A DNA stretch of 64,000 nt from contig NZ_WSTB01000001.1 of NCBI RefSeq assembly GCF_009789235.1, positions 62,001-126,000 on the forward strand. Reading direction: 5' to 3'. The DNA is from Flavobacterium hydrocarbonoxydans (GTDB lineage Bacteria > Bacteroidota > Bacteroidia > Flavobacteriales > Flavobacteriaceae). The position numbers and the translations under genes were made by a program. The notes under the pieces are model-generated. The model was given only the letters and a program-made list of their open reading frames with translations. It made no database searches and was not told the DNA's origin. The first letter of the stretch is position 1. Each line of letters begins with the position of its first letter. This document shows positions 33,978 to 42,836 of this stretch, piece by piece.

Positions 33978-36900
33978 ATGAATTTAATACGTTTTGCACT
34001 CCGCAAACCCATCTCGATATTAGTATTGGTGGCGGGTTTATTTTTCTTCGGAATTGGTGCTATCAAGGATATTAAGGTAGATATTCTGCCGAAGATGAAC
34101 TTGCCCGTAATTTATATTGCGCATCCTTTTGGAGGTTATACACCCGACCAGATGGAAGCTTATTTTGCTAAAAACTACGTCAACATTCTGCCGTTTGCCA
34201 ATGGTGTAAAATCGGTTGAAACCAAGAATATTCAGGGTTTGATGATCATGAAACTGACGTATTACGAAAATACGAATATGGCGCAGGCTGCTGCCGAATT
34301 GAGCGCGCTTTCGAACAGAATTCAGGCGGCATTTCCTCCCGGGACACAGCCTCCGTTTATCATTCGTTTTGATGCTTCCTCTTTGCCAATCGGGCAATTG
34401 GTTTTAAGCAGTAAAATACGTTCGAATAACGAGCTGCAGGATTTGGCCAACGTTTATGTTCGTGCTTCTTTTACTTCAATTCCGGGTTTATTATCGCCGG
34501 CTCCCTTTGGCGGAAGCCCAAGAACTATTGAAGTTAACGTAGATCCGGACTTATTGCGTTCGCACAATATGACACCGGATCAGATTGTAGAAGCTATTAA
34601 ACTGAACAATCAGACTGCTCCTTCCGGAAACGTGCGAATGGGCGATATCAATTATATTACTCCAACCAATAATACGATTAAAGAAGTTAAGGATTTCGAG
34701 AAAATTCCGTTGTTCAAAGGCGGTGTTCAGAACCTGACTTTGGGTGATGTCGCGACTGTAAAAGACGGTGCCGATATCACGGCGGGTTATGCATTGGTAA
34801 ACGGAAAACGTTCGGTTTACATTAGTATTGCAAAAGCGGGAGATGCTTCGACCTGGGATGTGGTTCAGAAACTAAAATCGGAATTGCCTAAAATTCAGAG
34901 TACACTTCCTGAAGATGTCAAATTATCGTATGAATTTGACCAGTCGGTTTATGTCATCAACTCGGTAAAAAGTTTGATAACGGAGGGAATCATCGGAGCG
35001 GTTTTGACCGGATTAATGGTTTTATTATTCCTTGGAGACAGACGCGCCGCTTTGATTGTAATCCTGACCATTCCTATTTCGATTATCTCAGGAGTTTTAT
35101 TTTTGAAATTATTCGGACAAACCATCAACTTAATGTCCTTGAGCGGACTGGCTCTGGCCATCGGAATTTTGGTGGACGAAAGTACCGTAACTATCGAAAA
35201 CATTCACCAGCATCTCGACATGGGAAAACCCAAGGCACTCGCCATCTGGGATGCCTGTCAGGAAATTGCATTGCCTAAATTATTGATTCTGCTTTGTATT
35301 CTGGCGGTTTTTGCACCGGCGTTTACCATGGTCGGAATTCCCGGAGCGTTGTTTTTACCTTTGGCTTTAGCGATTGGATTCTCGATGATTATTTCGTTTT
35401 TATTGTCGCAGACTTTTGTACCTGTAATGGCGAACTGGCTGATGAAAGCACATCCAAAACACGAACATACTCCTGAAATTACAGATGATGAAGCCGAGTT
35501 TAATGCGTGTGGATTAACGCCTGAATCTGAGAAACATTTGATTACTCAGAAGAAAGCCTATGTAGAAAAAGAGGATACCGATAACAACGGAAAAATAGGC
35601 GCTTTCGAGCGTTTTAGAATCCGATTCATGAGAACGCTGGACCGACTTTTTCCATACAAAAAAGTGGCTGGTCTGACGTATCTTATCGGAATTACAGTGC
35701 TTGCTGTTGTATTTATCTCTTTTATCGGAAAAGATGTTTTCCCGAAAGTAAATTCAAGTCAGTTTCAGCTAAGAATGCGTGCTCCTGATGGAACCCGCTT
35801 AGAAAGAACCGAAGAAAAAGCAATTGTAGTGCTGAAAGAATTAAAAGAAATGGTGGGCAAAGAACACATCGGGATTTCGTCTGTATATGTGGGGCAGCAC
35901 CCTTCTCTCTTCTCGATCAACCCGATTTATCTGTTTATGGCGGGATCGCACGAAGCTGTTTTTCAGGTGAGTTTAAAAGAATACCACACCGATATGGATG
36001 ATTTTAAAGACGAGTTTAGAGCGCGTCTTAAAAAAGTGCTTCCGGATGTAAAAATATCTTTCGAGCCCATCGAACTAACCGATAAAGTACTGAGCCAGGG
36101 TTCCCCTACTCCTATCGAAGTTCGAATTGCCGGAAAAGACAAAAAACGAAACGAATTATACGCCAATCAGATTGTTGATAAACTGAAGAAAATCGCCTAT
36201 TTCAGAGACGTTCAAATTGGACAGCCGATACATTATCCTGCAATGAATATTGACATCGACAGAACCCGTGCTGCCGAATTAGGTGTCGATATGAATGATA
36301 TTTCAAGATCATTAATCGCTTCGACTTCTTCTTCCAGATATACCGAAAAAAATACCTGGGTCGATGAAAGAGCGGGATTGTCGTACAACGTTCAGGTACA
36401 GGTGCCTTTGAACAAAATGAAAAGCAAAACCGATATGGGCGAAATTCCCGTATTAAAAAACTCGCTGCGTCCTGTATTAAGTGACGTGGCCAAAATTACA
36501 CCGGGCTTTGTAAGCGGTGAGAATGACAATTTAGGGGCTATGCCATACATTACCGTTACAGCAAACATCAGCCAGACCGATTTAGGGACGGCAGTAAAAG
36601 ATGTAGATGCAACCATTAATTCATTAGGAGAATTACCTCGTGGTTTGTTTATCACTCCTATTGGTTTAAGTAAAGTATTGAGCGAAACATTAAGTAGTTT
36701 ACAAGTCGGATTATTGGTTGCCATTTTTGTAATCTTCTTAATGTTAGCCGCTAATTTTCAGTCGTTCAAAGTATCGCTCGTGATTTTAACCACCGTTCCG
36801 GCCGTGGTTTTAGGAGCGTTGCTGATGCTGACCATCACAGGTTCTACGCTTAACTTACAGTCGTATATGGGCATCATCATGTCGGTTGGAGTATCGATTG

Positions 36901-37262
36901 CCAATGCCGTTTTATTGGTGACCAATGCCGAACAGCTGCGCAAAATAAATGGCAATGCCTTAGAGTCGGCACGTGAGGCGGCGGCTTTGCGTCTGCGTCC
37001 TATTATCATGACTTCGGTGGCTATGATTGCCGGAATGCTGCCTATGGCTATCGGTCATGGCGAAGGTGGCGATCAGGTTTCGCCATTAGGTAGAGCCGTA
37101 ATTGGCGGATTATTATTTTCGACCTTTGCCGTATTGCTTATTTTACCGCTCATATTTGCCTGGGCACAGGAACATACCACGACACAATCGGTTTCTTTGG
37201 ACCCTGAAGACGAAGAAAGCATCCATTATATCTCATCATTAAATTCTAAAAATGACAACTAA
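33978..37262 (+). CDS. RND-family efflux transporter, inner-membrane subunit
   Basis: This 1094-residue proton-driven pump has the RND layout: TM1 near residue 12-30, a large periplasmic loop, TM2-6 near 335-490, a second loop and TM8-12 near 900-1060. LALAIGILVDESTVTIENI contains the family motif with the Asp of the proton relay, though the usual DD pair is VDES here. An acidic insert of about 60 residues after TM6 (HPKHEHTPEITDDEAEF...DTDNNGKIG) is longer than usual and looks EF-hand-like. Substrates could be drugs, solvents or metals. The adaptor gene overlaps its end by 11 bases. Confidence 0.92.
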   Translation: MNLIRFALRKPISILVLVAGLFFFGIGAIKDIKVDILPKMNLPVIYIAHPFGGYTPDQMEAYFAKNYVNILPFANGVKSVETKNIQGLMIMKLTYYENTNMAQAAAELSALSNRIQAAFPPGTQPPFIIRFDASSLPIGQLVLSSKIRSNNELQDLANVYVRASFTSIPGLLSPAPFGGSPRTIEVNVDPDLLRSHNMTPDQIVEAIKLNNQTAPSGNVRMGDINYITPTNNTIKEVKDFEKIPLFKGGVQNLTLGDVATVKDGADITAGYALVNGKRSVYISIAKAGDASTWDVVQKLKSELPKIQSTLPEDVKLSYEFDQSVYVINSVKSLITEGIIGAVLTGLMVLLFLGDRRAALIVILTIPISIISGVLFLKLFGQTINLMSLSGLALAIGILVDESTVTIENIHQHLDMGKPKALAIWDACQEIALPKLLILLCILAVFAPAFTMVGIPGALFLPLALAIGFSMIISFLLSQTFVPVMANWLMKAHPKHEHTPEITDDEAEFNACGLTPESEKHLITQKKAYVEKEDTDNNGKIGAFERFRIRFMRTLDRLFPYKKVAGLTYLIGITVLAVVFISFIGKDVFPKVNSSQFQLRMRAPDGTRLERTEEKAIVVLKELKEMVGKEHIGISSVYVGQHPSLFSINPIYLFMAGSHEAVFQVSLKEYHTDMDDFKDEFRARLKKVLPDVKISFEPIELTDKVLSQGSPTPIEVRIAGKDKKRNELYANQIVDKLKKIAYFRDVQIGQPIHYPAMNIDIDRTRAAELGVDMNDISRSLIASTSSSRYTEKNTWVDERAGLSYNVQVQVPLNKMKSKTDMGEIPVLKNSLRPVLSDVAKITPGFVSGENDNLGAMPYITVTANISQTDLGTAVKDVDATINSLGELPRGLFITPIGLSKVLSETLSSLQVGLLVAIFVIFLMLAANFQSFKVSLVILTTVPAVVLGALLMLTITGSTLNLQSYMGIIMSVGVSIANAVLLVTNAEQLRKINGNALESAREAAALRLRPIIMTSVAMIAGMLPMAIGHGEGGDQVSPLGRAVIGGLLFSTFAVLLILPLIFAWAQEHTTTQSVSLDPEDEESIHYISSLNSKNDN

Positions 37263-38331
37263 AATACTACAACCAACCGCGCTGTTTTTTGCAGCACTAT
37301 TTTTCCTGAGCAGCTGTAATTCTAAAAAAGAAGAAACTGTTACGGCGGAACTTGAACCTAAAACCGAAACCTTTCTTTTGCAAAAAGAAAAGCTAACAAC
37401 CGAATTGCGTTTGCCAGCCGAATTAACCGGTTTTCAGCAAGTAGATTTGTATGCTAAAGTAAGCAGTTTCGTGAAACTCCTGAAAGTCGATATCGGAACC
37501 AAAGTAAAAAAAGGACAGCTTTTGATTGTTTTGGAAGCACCCGAAATCAGTTCGCAACTGGCGGCTGCCGAATCCAGATTAAGATCGATGGAAGCCATTT
37601 ACACGACCAGCAAAAGCACCTACAACCGTTTGTACGAAACGAGCAAAGTCGAAGGAACGATTTCTAAAAACGATTTGGAAATGGCCAGCGGAAAAAAAAA
37701 TTCGGATTACGCACAATACCAGGCAGCCGTTGCGGCACATAAAGAGGTAAAAACCATGCGCGGTTACTTAGAGATTCGCGCGCCTTTTGATGGTGTTGTC
37801 GCTTCAAGAAATGTCAATTTAGGAGCTTTTGTGGGACCCAGTTCCAGTTCTCCGTTATTGACGATTCAGCAGCAGGACAAATTGCGTCTGGCGGTTTCTA
37901 TTCCGGAGCTGTACACGGGCTATTTGCACCAGGGCGACGAAATGAGTTTTAATGTAAAATCGTTACCCGAAACCTTCAAAGCTAAAATTACCAGAATGTC
38001 CGGAGCTTTAGATTTGAAATTACGTTCAGAGCGTGTAGAAATGGATGTTATCAATACCAAAAAAGATCTTTTACCCGGAATGGTAGCCGAAGTGTTATTG
38101 CCGCTTAACGCAAAAGACAGCACCTTTGTGATTCCGAAAACCGCCCTGGTAAGTTCAGCCGAAGGTCTGTATGTCATCAAAGTATTAAACAAAAAAGCCA
38201 CCAGAATCGACGTGAAAAAAGGCCGCGAAATCGACGAAAAAATCGAAATCTTTGGCGACCTGAACCCACAAGACAAACTGGTAAAAATCGCCAGCGAAGA
38301 AATTAAAGAAGGCGATGCTGTAAACGAATAA
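37252..38331 (+). CDS. RND efflux periplasmic adaptor (MFP/HlyD-like) lipoprotein
   Basis: This 359-residue adaptor has a lipoprotein signal ending in LFFLSSC (Cys about 21). It has a split biotinyl-lipoyl domain (VSSFVKLLKVDIGTKVKKGQLLIVLEAPE and GYLEIRAPFDGVVASRNVNLGAFV), a helical hairpin between (100-160) and the beta-barrel. It links the RND pump to the TolC-like duct. Its start overlaps the pump gene, so translation is coupled. A terminator follows. Confidence 0.92.
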   Translation: MTTKILQPTALFFAALFFLSSCNSKKEETVTAELEPKTETFLLQKEKLTTELRLPAELTGFQQVDLYAKVSSFVKLLKVDIGTKVKKGQLLIVLEAPEISSQLAAAESRLRSMEAIYTTSKSTYNRLYETSKVEGTISKNDLEMASGKKNSDYAQYQAAVAAHKEVKTMRGYLEIRAPFDGVVASRNVNLGAFVGPSSSSPLLTIQQQDKLRLAVSIPELYTGYLHQGDEMSFNVKSLPETFKAKITRMSGALDLKLRSERVEMDVINTKKDLLPGMVAEVLLPLNAKDSTFVIPKTALVSSAEGLYVIKVLNKKATRIDVKKGREIDEKIEIFGDLNPQDKLVKIASEEIKEGDAVNE

Positions 38332-38365
38332 TCTGTACCCTTTATATAAATTGATTTGTTCTGAA

Positions 38366-38402
38366 AGTGCTGTAAGACTTAGGTTTTGCAGCATTTTTTT
38401 TT
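38366..38402 (+). terminator. Terminator of the efflux operon
   Basis: GTGCTGTAA and TTTTGCAGCA arms pair imperfectly and are followed by nine or more T, about 35 bases after the adaptor stop. Confidence 0.7.
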
Positions 38403-38431
38403 GGGAGCTGATTCCTGCTATCCGTTGCAAT

Positions 38432-38458
38432 CTTTTGTGCCGAACCCCGGCACAAAAG
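38432..38458. repeat. Hairpin CTTTTGTGCCG / CGGCACAAAAG
   Basis: Perfect 11-bp arms with a 5-base AACCC loop. It is followed by CTATCAGGGCTAG (38475-38487), a word repeated near 42048, so the region carries a dispersed intergenic repeat. Confidence 0.65.
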
Positions 38459-38587
38459 GATTTCCACTTCTATCAGGGCTAGGGGTTTAGGTTTTCAAAA
38501 AGAGGTTTACGGTTTTCTGTAAAAATACTGTTTCAAAAGAAATTAATTTTGAAGCAGTATTTTTTATTACATTTAAAAATCAAAAAA

Positions 38588-38653
38588 ATGTATGACAAGA
38601 GTCATACATATCTAACCAAAAATAGGTAGCTATGTATGATGTTATCATACATA
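38588..38653. repeat. Twin hairpins sharing ATGTATGA, before cassette array 2
   Basis: ATGTATGAC-AAGA-GTCATACAT (38588-38609) and TATGTATGAT-GTT-ATCATACATA (38631-38653) are two perfect hairpins with the same core. Directly after them comes TATACAAG|TTAGCTGTA, the left end of a cassette. Confidence 0.75.
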
Positions 38654-38692
38654 TATACAAGTTAGCTGTAAATATAAAGAAAATCTAGATAA

Positions 38693-39454
38693 ATGAGAAA
38701 CATTATAACCGACACTAATATTTGGTATAGTATTACAAATGAAGAAATAGCTGATTTATTTGAAAAAGGTTATAGGTTAGTTATTTCTTCAATTATTTTG
38801 AATGAAATTTATACAAGTAGAAATCTCTATTTGAATTTGAAAAGTTTTGAAGCAGTAAAAGTAGCAATGTCTAATATCCTTAAAAATCAAAACTATATAA
38901 AGTTTATCGATCTAAATCCTTTAGAATTTATTTTAAGTAATATTGATCCTCAAATTGAACCTTCAACTAATTCAAAATTTTTTTTGGACAGATTTAAAGA
39001 AATATTAAATGCCAATTTTGGAACCTTAACCGACAAAGATATTCATCGAGGAGATATATCTGGATTAACGACTTTCATAAACGAAACTTCGGTCAAGTAT
39101 AAAGAAGAAATCAAAACGAATTCAATTAATTTTAAAAGTTGTGAAACGATAAAATCAACTGAATCGTTAATCAAAATTTATGTAAATGACAATTTACAGC
39201 AACTTAATAAGGGACTACCAATATTAGTTGATCTTGACTACGATAAAAATGGCTTTTTTATAATAGCATTTGATGAATTGTTAAGAGAACTTTCTCGATC
39301 AGAACAAAAACTTGTAGATAATGATTGGGTTGATATTTTTAATATGGCATATGTCGGTAAAAACGATTTATATTGGACAAAAGAAAAATCTAAACAAAGA
39401 CTTGCAAATAATTCTAAAACGGAACATTTTTTATATGAGAATAGCTACAGCTAA
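38693..39454 (+). CDS. PIN-like domain protein (possible nuclease), cassette gene
   Basis: This 253-residue protein begins IITDTNIWYS with Asp7 and has Glu38 (ILNEIYTS). The C-terminal pattern is DWVDIFNMAYVGKNDLYWTKEK with Asp214 and Asp225. This is the acidic-residue layout of PIN-domain ribonucleases, though the central part is longer than in VapC toxins. No antitoxin gene precedes it, so it may be a stand-alone effector. Its TAA lies inside the right cassette end. Confidence 0.7.
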   Translation: MRNIITDTNIWYSITNEEIADLFEKGYRLVISSIILNEIYTSRNLYLNLKSFEAVKVAMSNILKNQNYIKFIDLNPLEFILSNIDPQIEPSTNSKFFLDRFKEILNANFGTLTDKDIHRGDISGLTTFINETSVKYKEEIKTNSINFKSCETIKSTESLIKIYVNDNLQQLNKGLPILVDLDYDKNGFFIIAFDELLRELSRSEQKLVDNDWVDIFNMAYVGKNDLYWTKEKSKQRLANNSKTEHFLYENSYS

Positions 39455-39583
39455 CAGCGGTTTTGCGCAACTGCTATTTCAGTTTTAAAAGTTCGTCCTT
39501 TTTTAATAACTTCGTTCAGTCCAGCCGAGAGAACTCAGTTTCAATTTCCGCAGCTGTCGCAAAGCCACAGGACGTTATAGGCA
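39446..39583. repeat. attC-like site 10
   Basis: 138 bp from TACAGCTAAC to GTTATAGGCA. Arms GCGGTTTTGCGCAACTGC and CCGCAGCTGTCGCAAAGCC pair imperfectly. The sequence is unrelated to types 1 and 2, but the length is the same as in array 1. Confidence 0.7.
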
Positions 39584-39620
39584 ATTATAATGAAAATCTC
39601 TTTAAACAACACTAAAAAAA

Positions 39621-40175
39621 ATGAGTAAATTATTAGACTCCTACATTGAACTTTTGAAAATTTACACTGAAGAAGTTACCAAATTAGAATTATTAAAGGA
39701 TCAAGAAAACGATAAGCATTCAAGATGGAATCCAGCTATAACCTTAAACCGAAGTATGTTTACTTACGATGAGTATTTAAATAATGATTTACATCGTGGT
39801 TATTATTTTAAAGAAAAAAATCTAATAATGCCATTTTTACTCAAATTTATAGCCATTTTCGAAAACAGCTCTGAAGAAGAAAAATTAGACTTTGAAAATT
39901 TAAAAACCAAAAATAAATATCAAGAAAATTTAGATGACTTAGTCAGCAACAAAGTTCCTTTATTAGACTTTTTAAAATTTCAACTTAAAGAGCTTCAAGA
40001 ATTAAAATATACATATACAATTCCATTTCCTCCTAAACGAAAAAATGCTACTCTACAACAAGCAAAATATGAGAAAGATATAAAAGAATATTGGGTAAAA
40101 GCTAATAGTTTAGAACGATGCCGAGAAGAAGTAAATGCCAGAATAAAAAATTTCGAAGAATTGAAAAAACATTAA
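39621..40175 (+). CDS. Hypothetical helical protein, cassette gene
   Basis: This 184-residue soluble protein is predicted almost fully helical and charged, with no signal peptide. No family is recognised. It begins MSKLLDSYIELLKIYTEEV and ends in a basic helix. It is the second gene of array 2. The site after it keeps only the left half (ACAACAGCGGTTTTGCACC) before a REP sequence begins. Confidence 0.6.
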   Translation: MSKLLDSYIELLKIYTEEVTKLELLKDQENDKHSRWNPAITLNRSMFTYDEYLNNDLHRGYYFKEKNLIMPFLLKFIAIFENSSEEEKLDFENLKTKNKYQENLDDLVSNKVPLLDFLKFQLKELQELKYTYTIPFPPKRKNATLQQAKYEKDIKEYWVKANSLERCREEVNARIKNFEELKKH

Positions 40176-40378
40176 CCGCCTACAACAGCGGTTTTGCACC
40201 CTACAAGAAAATAATTTCCCCCTCGCTGGCGCGAGCGTCTCGCTCGTGAACACAATCTAAGTCAGTACGTGCCTAATTAAAAGTTTAAACATTATTGAAT
40301 AAATAGCAAATAGCACGAGCAAGATGCTCGCGCCAGCTACAAATAAGAAAAGAATCCCAAGTTGACTGAACATATTGT

Positions 40379-40407
40379 TTTGTAATGAAGAGTATTTCTT
40401 ACATTTG
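40379..40407 (+). promoter_or_regulatory. Promoter of the RAYT gene
   Basis: TTTG (40379-40382), 17 bases, then TACATTTG (40400-40407). The start near 40414 excludes an upstream in-frame ATG at 40385 and supports translation from 40421. Confidence 0.6.
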
Positions 40408-40420
40408 TTCGAAAAAAATA

Positions 40421-40969
40421 ATGAGCAGAAAATATAAATTTGGCGACAAAACAGGAGCTTATTTTATCAGTTTTGCCACAGTGTATTGGATAGATGTATT
40501 TACAAGAGATGAATATTTTGGAAATATTATTGAATCATTAGACTATTGCCGAAAAAACAAAGGAATGGAAATTTATGGATATTGTATTATGCCCAGCCAT
40601 ATACATTTAATTTTCAGATCTGAAAACGGAGATCCATCGGGTATAATTCGAGACTTTAAAGGATTTACATCAAGAAAAATGCTCAAAACAATTGAAGAAA
40701 ACCCACAAGAAAGTAGAAAAGAATGGATGCTTTGGATGTTTGAGAGAGCAGGAAAGAAAAATAGCAATGTGAAATTAAGACAATTTTGGCAGCAAAATAA
40801 TAACCCTATCGAGATTTGGTCATTTAAAGTTTTTGAACAAAAGTTAAATTACATTCATAATAACCCAATCGAAACGGGCTTTGTAACTAATCCTGTAGAT
40901 TGGAAATATAGCTCAGCGAGAAATTACAGTGATAATGATCAAACTGTTTTAGAAATTGACATCAATTGA
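40421..40969 (+). CDS. REP-associated tyrosine transposase (RAYT, Y1/HUH family)
   Basis: This 182-residue single-strand DNA transposase is related to IS200/IS605 TnpA. The HUH motif is in YCIMPSHIHLIF (His60, His62) and the catalytic tyrosine is Tyr144 in KLNYIHNNP. RAYTs act on the REP hairpins around them. The ATG at 40421 follows the promoter and gives a normal length. Inverted 34-bp REP copies stand on both sides. The protein looks intact. Confidence 0.9.
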   Translation: MSRKYKFGDKTGAYFISFATVYWIDVFTRDEYFGNIIESLDYCRKNKGMEIYGYCIMPSHIHLIFRSENGDPSGIIRDFKGFTSRKMLKTIEENPQESRKEWMLWMFERAGKKNSNVKLRQFWQQNNNPIEIWSFKVFEQKLNYIHNNPIETGFVTNPVDWKYSSARNYSDNDQTVLEIDIN

Positions 40970-41040
40970 TTTTGATTGTGTTCACGAGCGAGACGCTCGC
41001 GCTAGCGTGAGATTTGCTAAACCTCTTTTAAATAGAACTT

Positions 41041-41469
41041 ATGCGAATATTTTACATCATATTTTTCATTTCAACTTTGAATAGTGCTTATTCTCAAAAA
41101 GCAAAAAGTATTGATTTGTATTTAAAGACAGCTCAGCAAATAACCGAAATGGAAGAAGATTTAAAAATTTCGGTTATTCATGTAGAAGTAATAGAAACTT
41201 GTTCAATAGATCCAAGTTTATGTGGAAATATGGCATTCGGTTCAACAAGTTTAATTAAAATATTGGACGGAAAATATAAAAACCAATTACTTTATATTTC
41301 AGAATTATGTCACGCAACAAATTATAAAGTAAAAAGTACATATACTCTGCTAATAACAGCTTCTCCAAAGTTTGGAGTTGGAATTTGTAATAATGAAGTT
41401 TATCATCTAGACAGAACTCTTTACATAAAAGAAAACAGATATCCAATGTTGTTTGGCAAGTTGGAGTAA
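41041..41469 (+). CDS. Secreted hypothetical protein
   Basis: This 142-residue protein has a signal peptide MRIFYIIFFISTLNSAYSQ. The mature part has four Cys residues that could form disulfides (ETCSIDPSLCGN, ELCHA, GICNNE). No family is recognised. It begins 33 bases after the right REP copy. No clear cassette ends were found around it. Confidence 0.6.
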   Translation: MRIFYIIFFISTLNSAYSQKAKSIDLYLKTAQQITEMEEDLKISVIHVEVIETCSIDPSLCGNMAFGSTSLIKILDGKYKNQLLYISELCHATNYKVKSTYTLLITASPKFGVGICNNEVYHLDRTLYIKENRYPMLFGKLE

Positions 41470-41535
41470 GCAATCCCGATAGCACAGATTTGCAAGCCAT
41501 GTTCGCAACTATAACCAGAATACAAGCATAAAAAA

Positions 41536-41957
41536 AACTACAAGAAAATAATTTCTTCTAGCTTTTTTTATGAAGTGAAACTATCCAATACTTATAACCA
41601 CGAATTGAAAAGCTACACTATCAGATTGCTATAGTTCCCCATTCTTTTTATCACATACACTTCATTCGTCATTACTTTTATTATTGTAGCAAATTTTATT
41701 TAAATTTTTATTTTGCTACAGAAAGTGTAGCAAAATTATTTTTATTTATTTTTTGACACAGAAAGCGTAGCAAATTATATTTTACTTTTCAATTTGCTAC
41801 AGAAAGTGTGGCAATTTTTTCTAAAATTTTATTTTGTTGCAACTATTGTGATTTTATTTTAAAATTATTTTTTTGTCACAAGGAATCGTGCAAAATTATT
41901 ATCGTGCAAAATTATTTTTATTTTCAATTTGCTACGGTTTAAATGCAGTGCTGAAAT
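41536..41957. repeat. AT-rich multi-hairpin dispersed repeat, copy 1
   Basis: A terminator-like TTCTAGCTTTTTTTATGAAG start is followed by TATCACATACACTTCATTCG, then several short hairpins in AT-rich sequence such as TTTGCTACAGAAAGTGTAGCAAA. It ends in TTTGCTACGG ... GCAGTGCTGAAAT. Related copies lie at 44173-44455, 47670-47945 and 49150-49490. The rest of the gap 41470-42213 holds a second CTATCAGGGCTAG word near 42048 and an array-leader-like stretch at 42163-42196. Confidence 0.8.
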
Positions 41958-42162
41958 AGTCAAGTTAAAAAGTAGGATTTGAAAAAAAGTTTTAAAAAAT
42001 AATCAATCCCAACGATAGCTGATTGACGAAGTTATCTTTTGTCCCCTCTATCAGGGCTAGCGTTTTGCATTTATTTGATCGTTTTCTCTTATTTCACAAA
42101 TAAAATTCTCCTGAAAATTTATAAAAGTTTTTCCTATATTAGCTCCATATACATCAGCAGGA

Positions 42163-42200
42163 TTATGGCGCAAAGCCAATTGCTGGTATAAACAAGTTAT
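42163..42200 (+). repeat. Array-leader-like sequence before the next small genes
   Basis: ATTATGGCGCAAAGC ... GCTGGTATAAACAAG|TTAT closely matches the leader of array 1 at 18538-18600, with about 28 internal bases missing. No complementary right end was found after the next gene, so any cassette here has decayed. Confidence 0.5.
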
Positions 42201-42213
42201 AAAAAACACTCGA

Positions 42214-42699
42214 ATGGAATCAGTACAATACGCTTTCTTATTTTTAATCTTACTAATTAGCTTTATAACAGGAGTCCTCTTTTTCAGAAAAGCTTTAGTT
42301 GAGAAAAATAGAAGAAAACTCTTTTTAGGTTTGATATTTATAATAATTCCCTTTACTATTTTATTCACAAAACAGGTATTGAATCTTATAACAGAGAAAC
42401 CGAGCCACAAAGATTTGGTCGGAAAATACAAAATAGTACATTCAGATTATAATTTTCCAAATCCTGAAAATTATATACTAGAACTCAAAGAAAACGGAAC
42501 ATTTTCATTCACAAAAAATCCTGCAATTTCACTTTGTTCAAACGGAAACTATGAACTAGATTATAAATTCGAGGATAATGAAATAAGTTTTCAATGCGGT
42601 TTCGGTTGGTCGCCGGCACATATCAAAAGAAATTTTCGTGGATTTGAAATTGAATTCTCTATAGATGAAAATGATAAAATAACATATAGTAAATACTAA
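42214..42699 (+). CDS. Membrane-anchored lipocalin-like protein
   Basis: This 161-residue protein has two N-terminal membrane helices (about 5-25 and 36-56). A beta-rich domain follows (LVGKYKIVHSD, YILELKENGTFSFTK, GNYELDYKFEDNEISF), which looks like the lipocalin-like domain of small Bacteroidota proteins. Function unknown. Its ACAACAGCC tail context (after the stop) resembles the start of attC-like sites. Confidence 0.6.
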   Translation: MESVQYAFLFLILLISFITGVLFFRKALVEKNRRKLFLGLIFIIIPFTILFTKQVLNLITEKPSHKDLVGKYKIVHSDYNFPNPENYILELKENGTFSFTKNPAISLCSNGNYELDYKFEDNEISFQCGFGWSPAHIKRNFRGFEIEFSIDENDKITYSKY

Positions 42700-42836
42700 A
42701 CTCGCCTACAACAGCCAATAATCGCCATTGCTAACACTTGTCGTTCCGGAATATTTATTTACATGTTTGTTTCTTAAAGCCGTAACGTGTGCCTTTTGGC
42801 GAAAAATTTCCTGTAAGTTTAAACCAACATTACGCA

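Larger units (their letters stand above)
38661..40223 (+). mobile_element. Integron-like cassette array 2 (two cassettes, right site broken)
   Basis: The PIN-like gene lies between GTTAGCTGTA (38661-38670) and its exact complement TACAGCTAAC (39446-39455). The next gene lies between GTTATAGGCA (39574-39583) and CGCCTACAAC (40177-40186), matching at 8 of 10. The last site is only a left half and runs into a REP sequence of the RAYT element. Confidence 0.65.
40224..41007. mobile_element. RAYT transposase unit with inverted REP flanks
   Basis: A REP of 34 bp at 40224-40257 (CGCTGGCGCGAGCGTCTCGC...) is repeated in inverted form at 40974-41007 with one mismatch. A third, inverted copy lies at 40311-40340, pairing with the first as a BIME-like unit. 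The transposase gene lies between. The unit interrupts the attC-like site after the cassette gene at 39621-40175. Confidence 0.8.

Noticed and set aside
40385..40420. Earlier ATG for the RAYT gene
   Set aside because: It lies before the -7 box at 40400-40407, and the added residues do not belong to the family.
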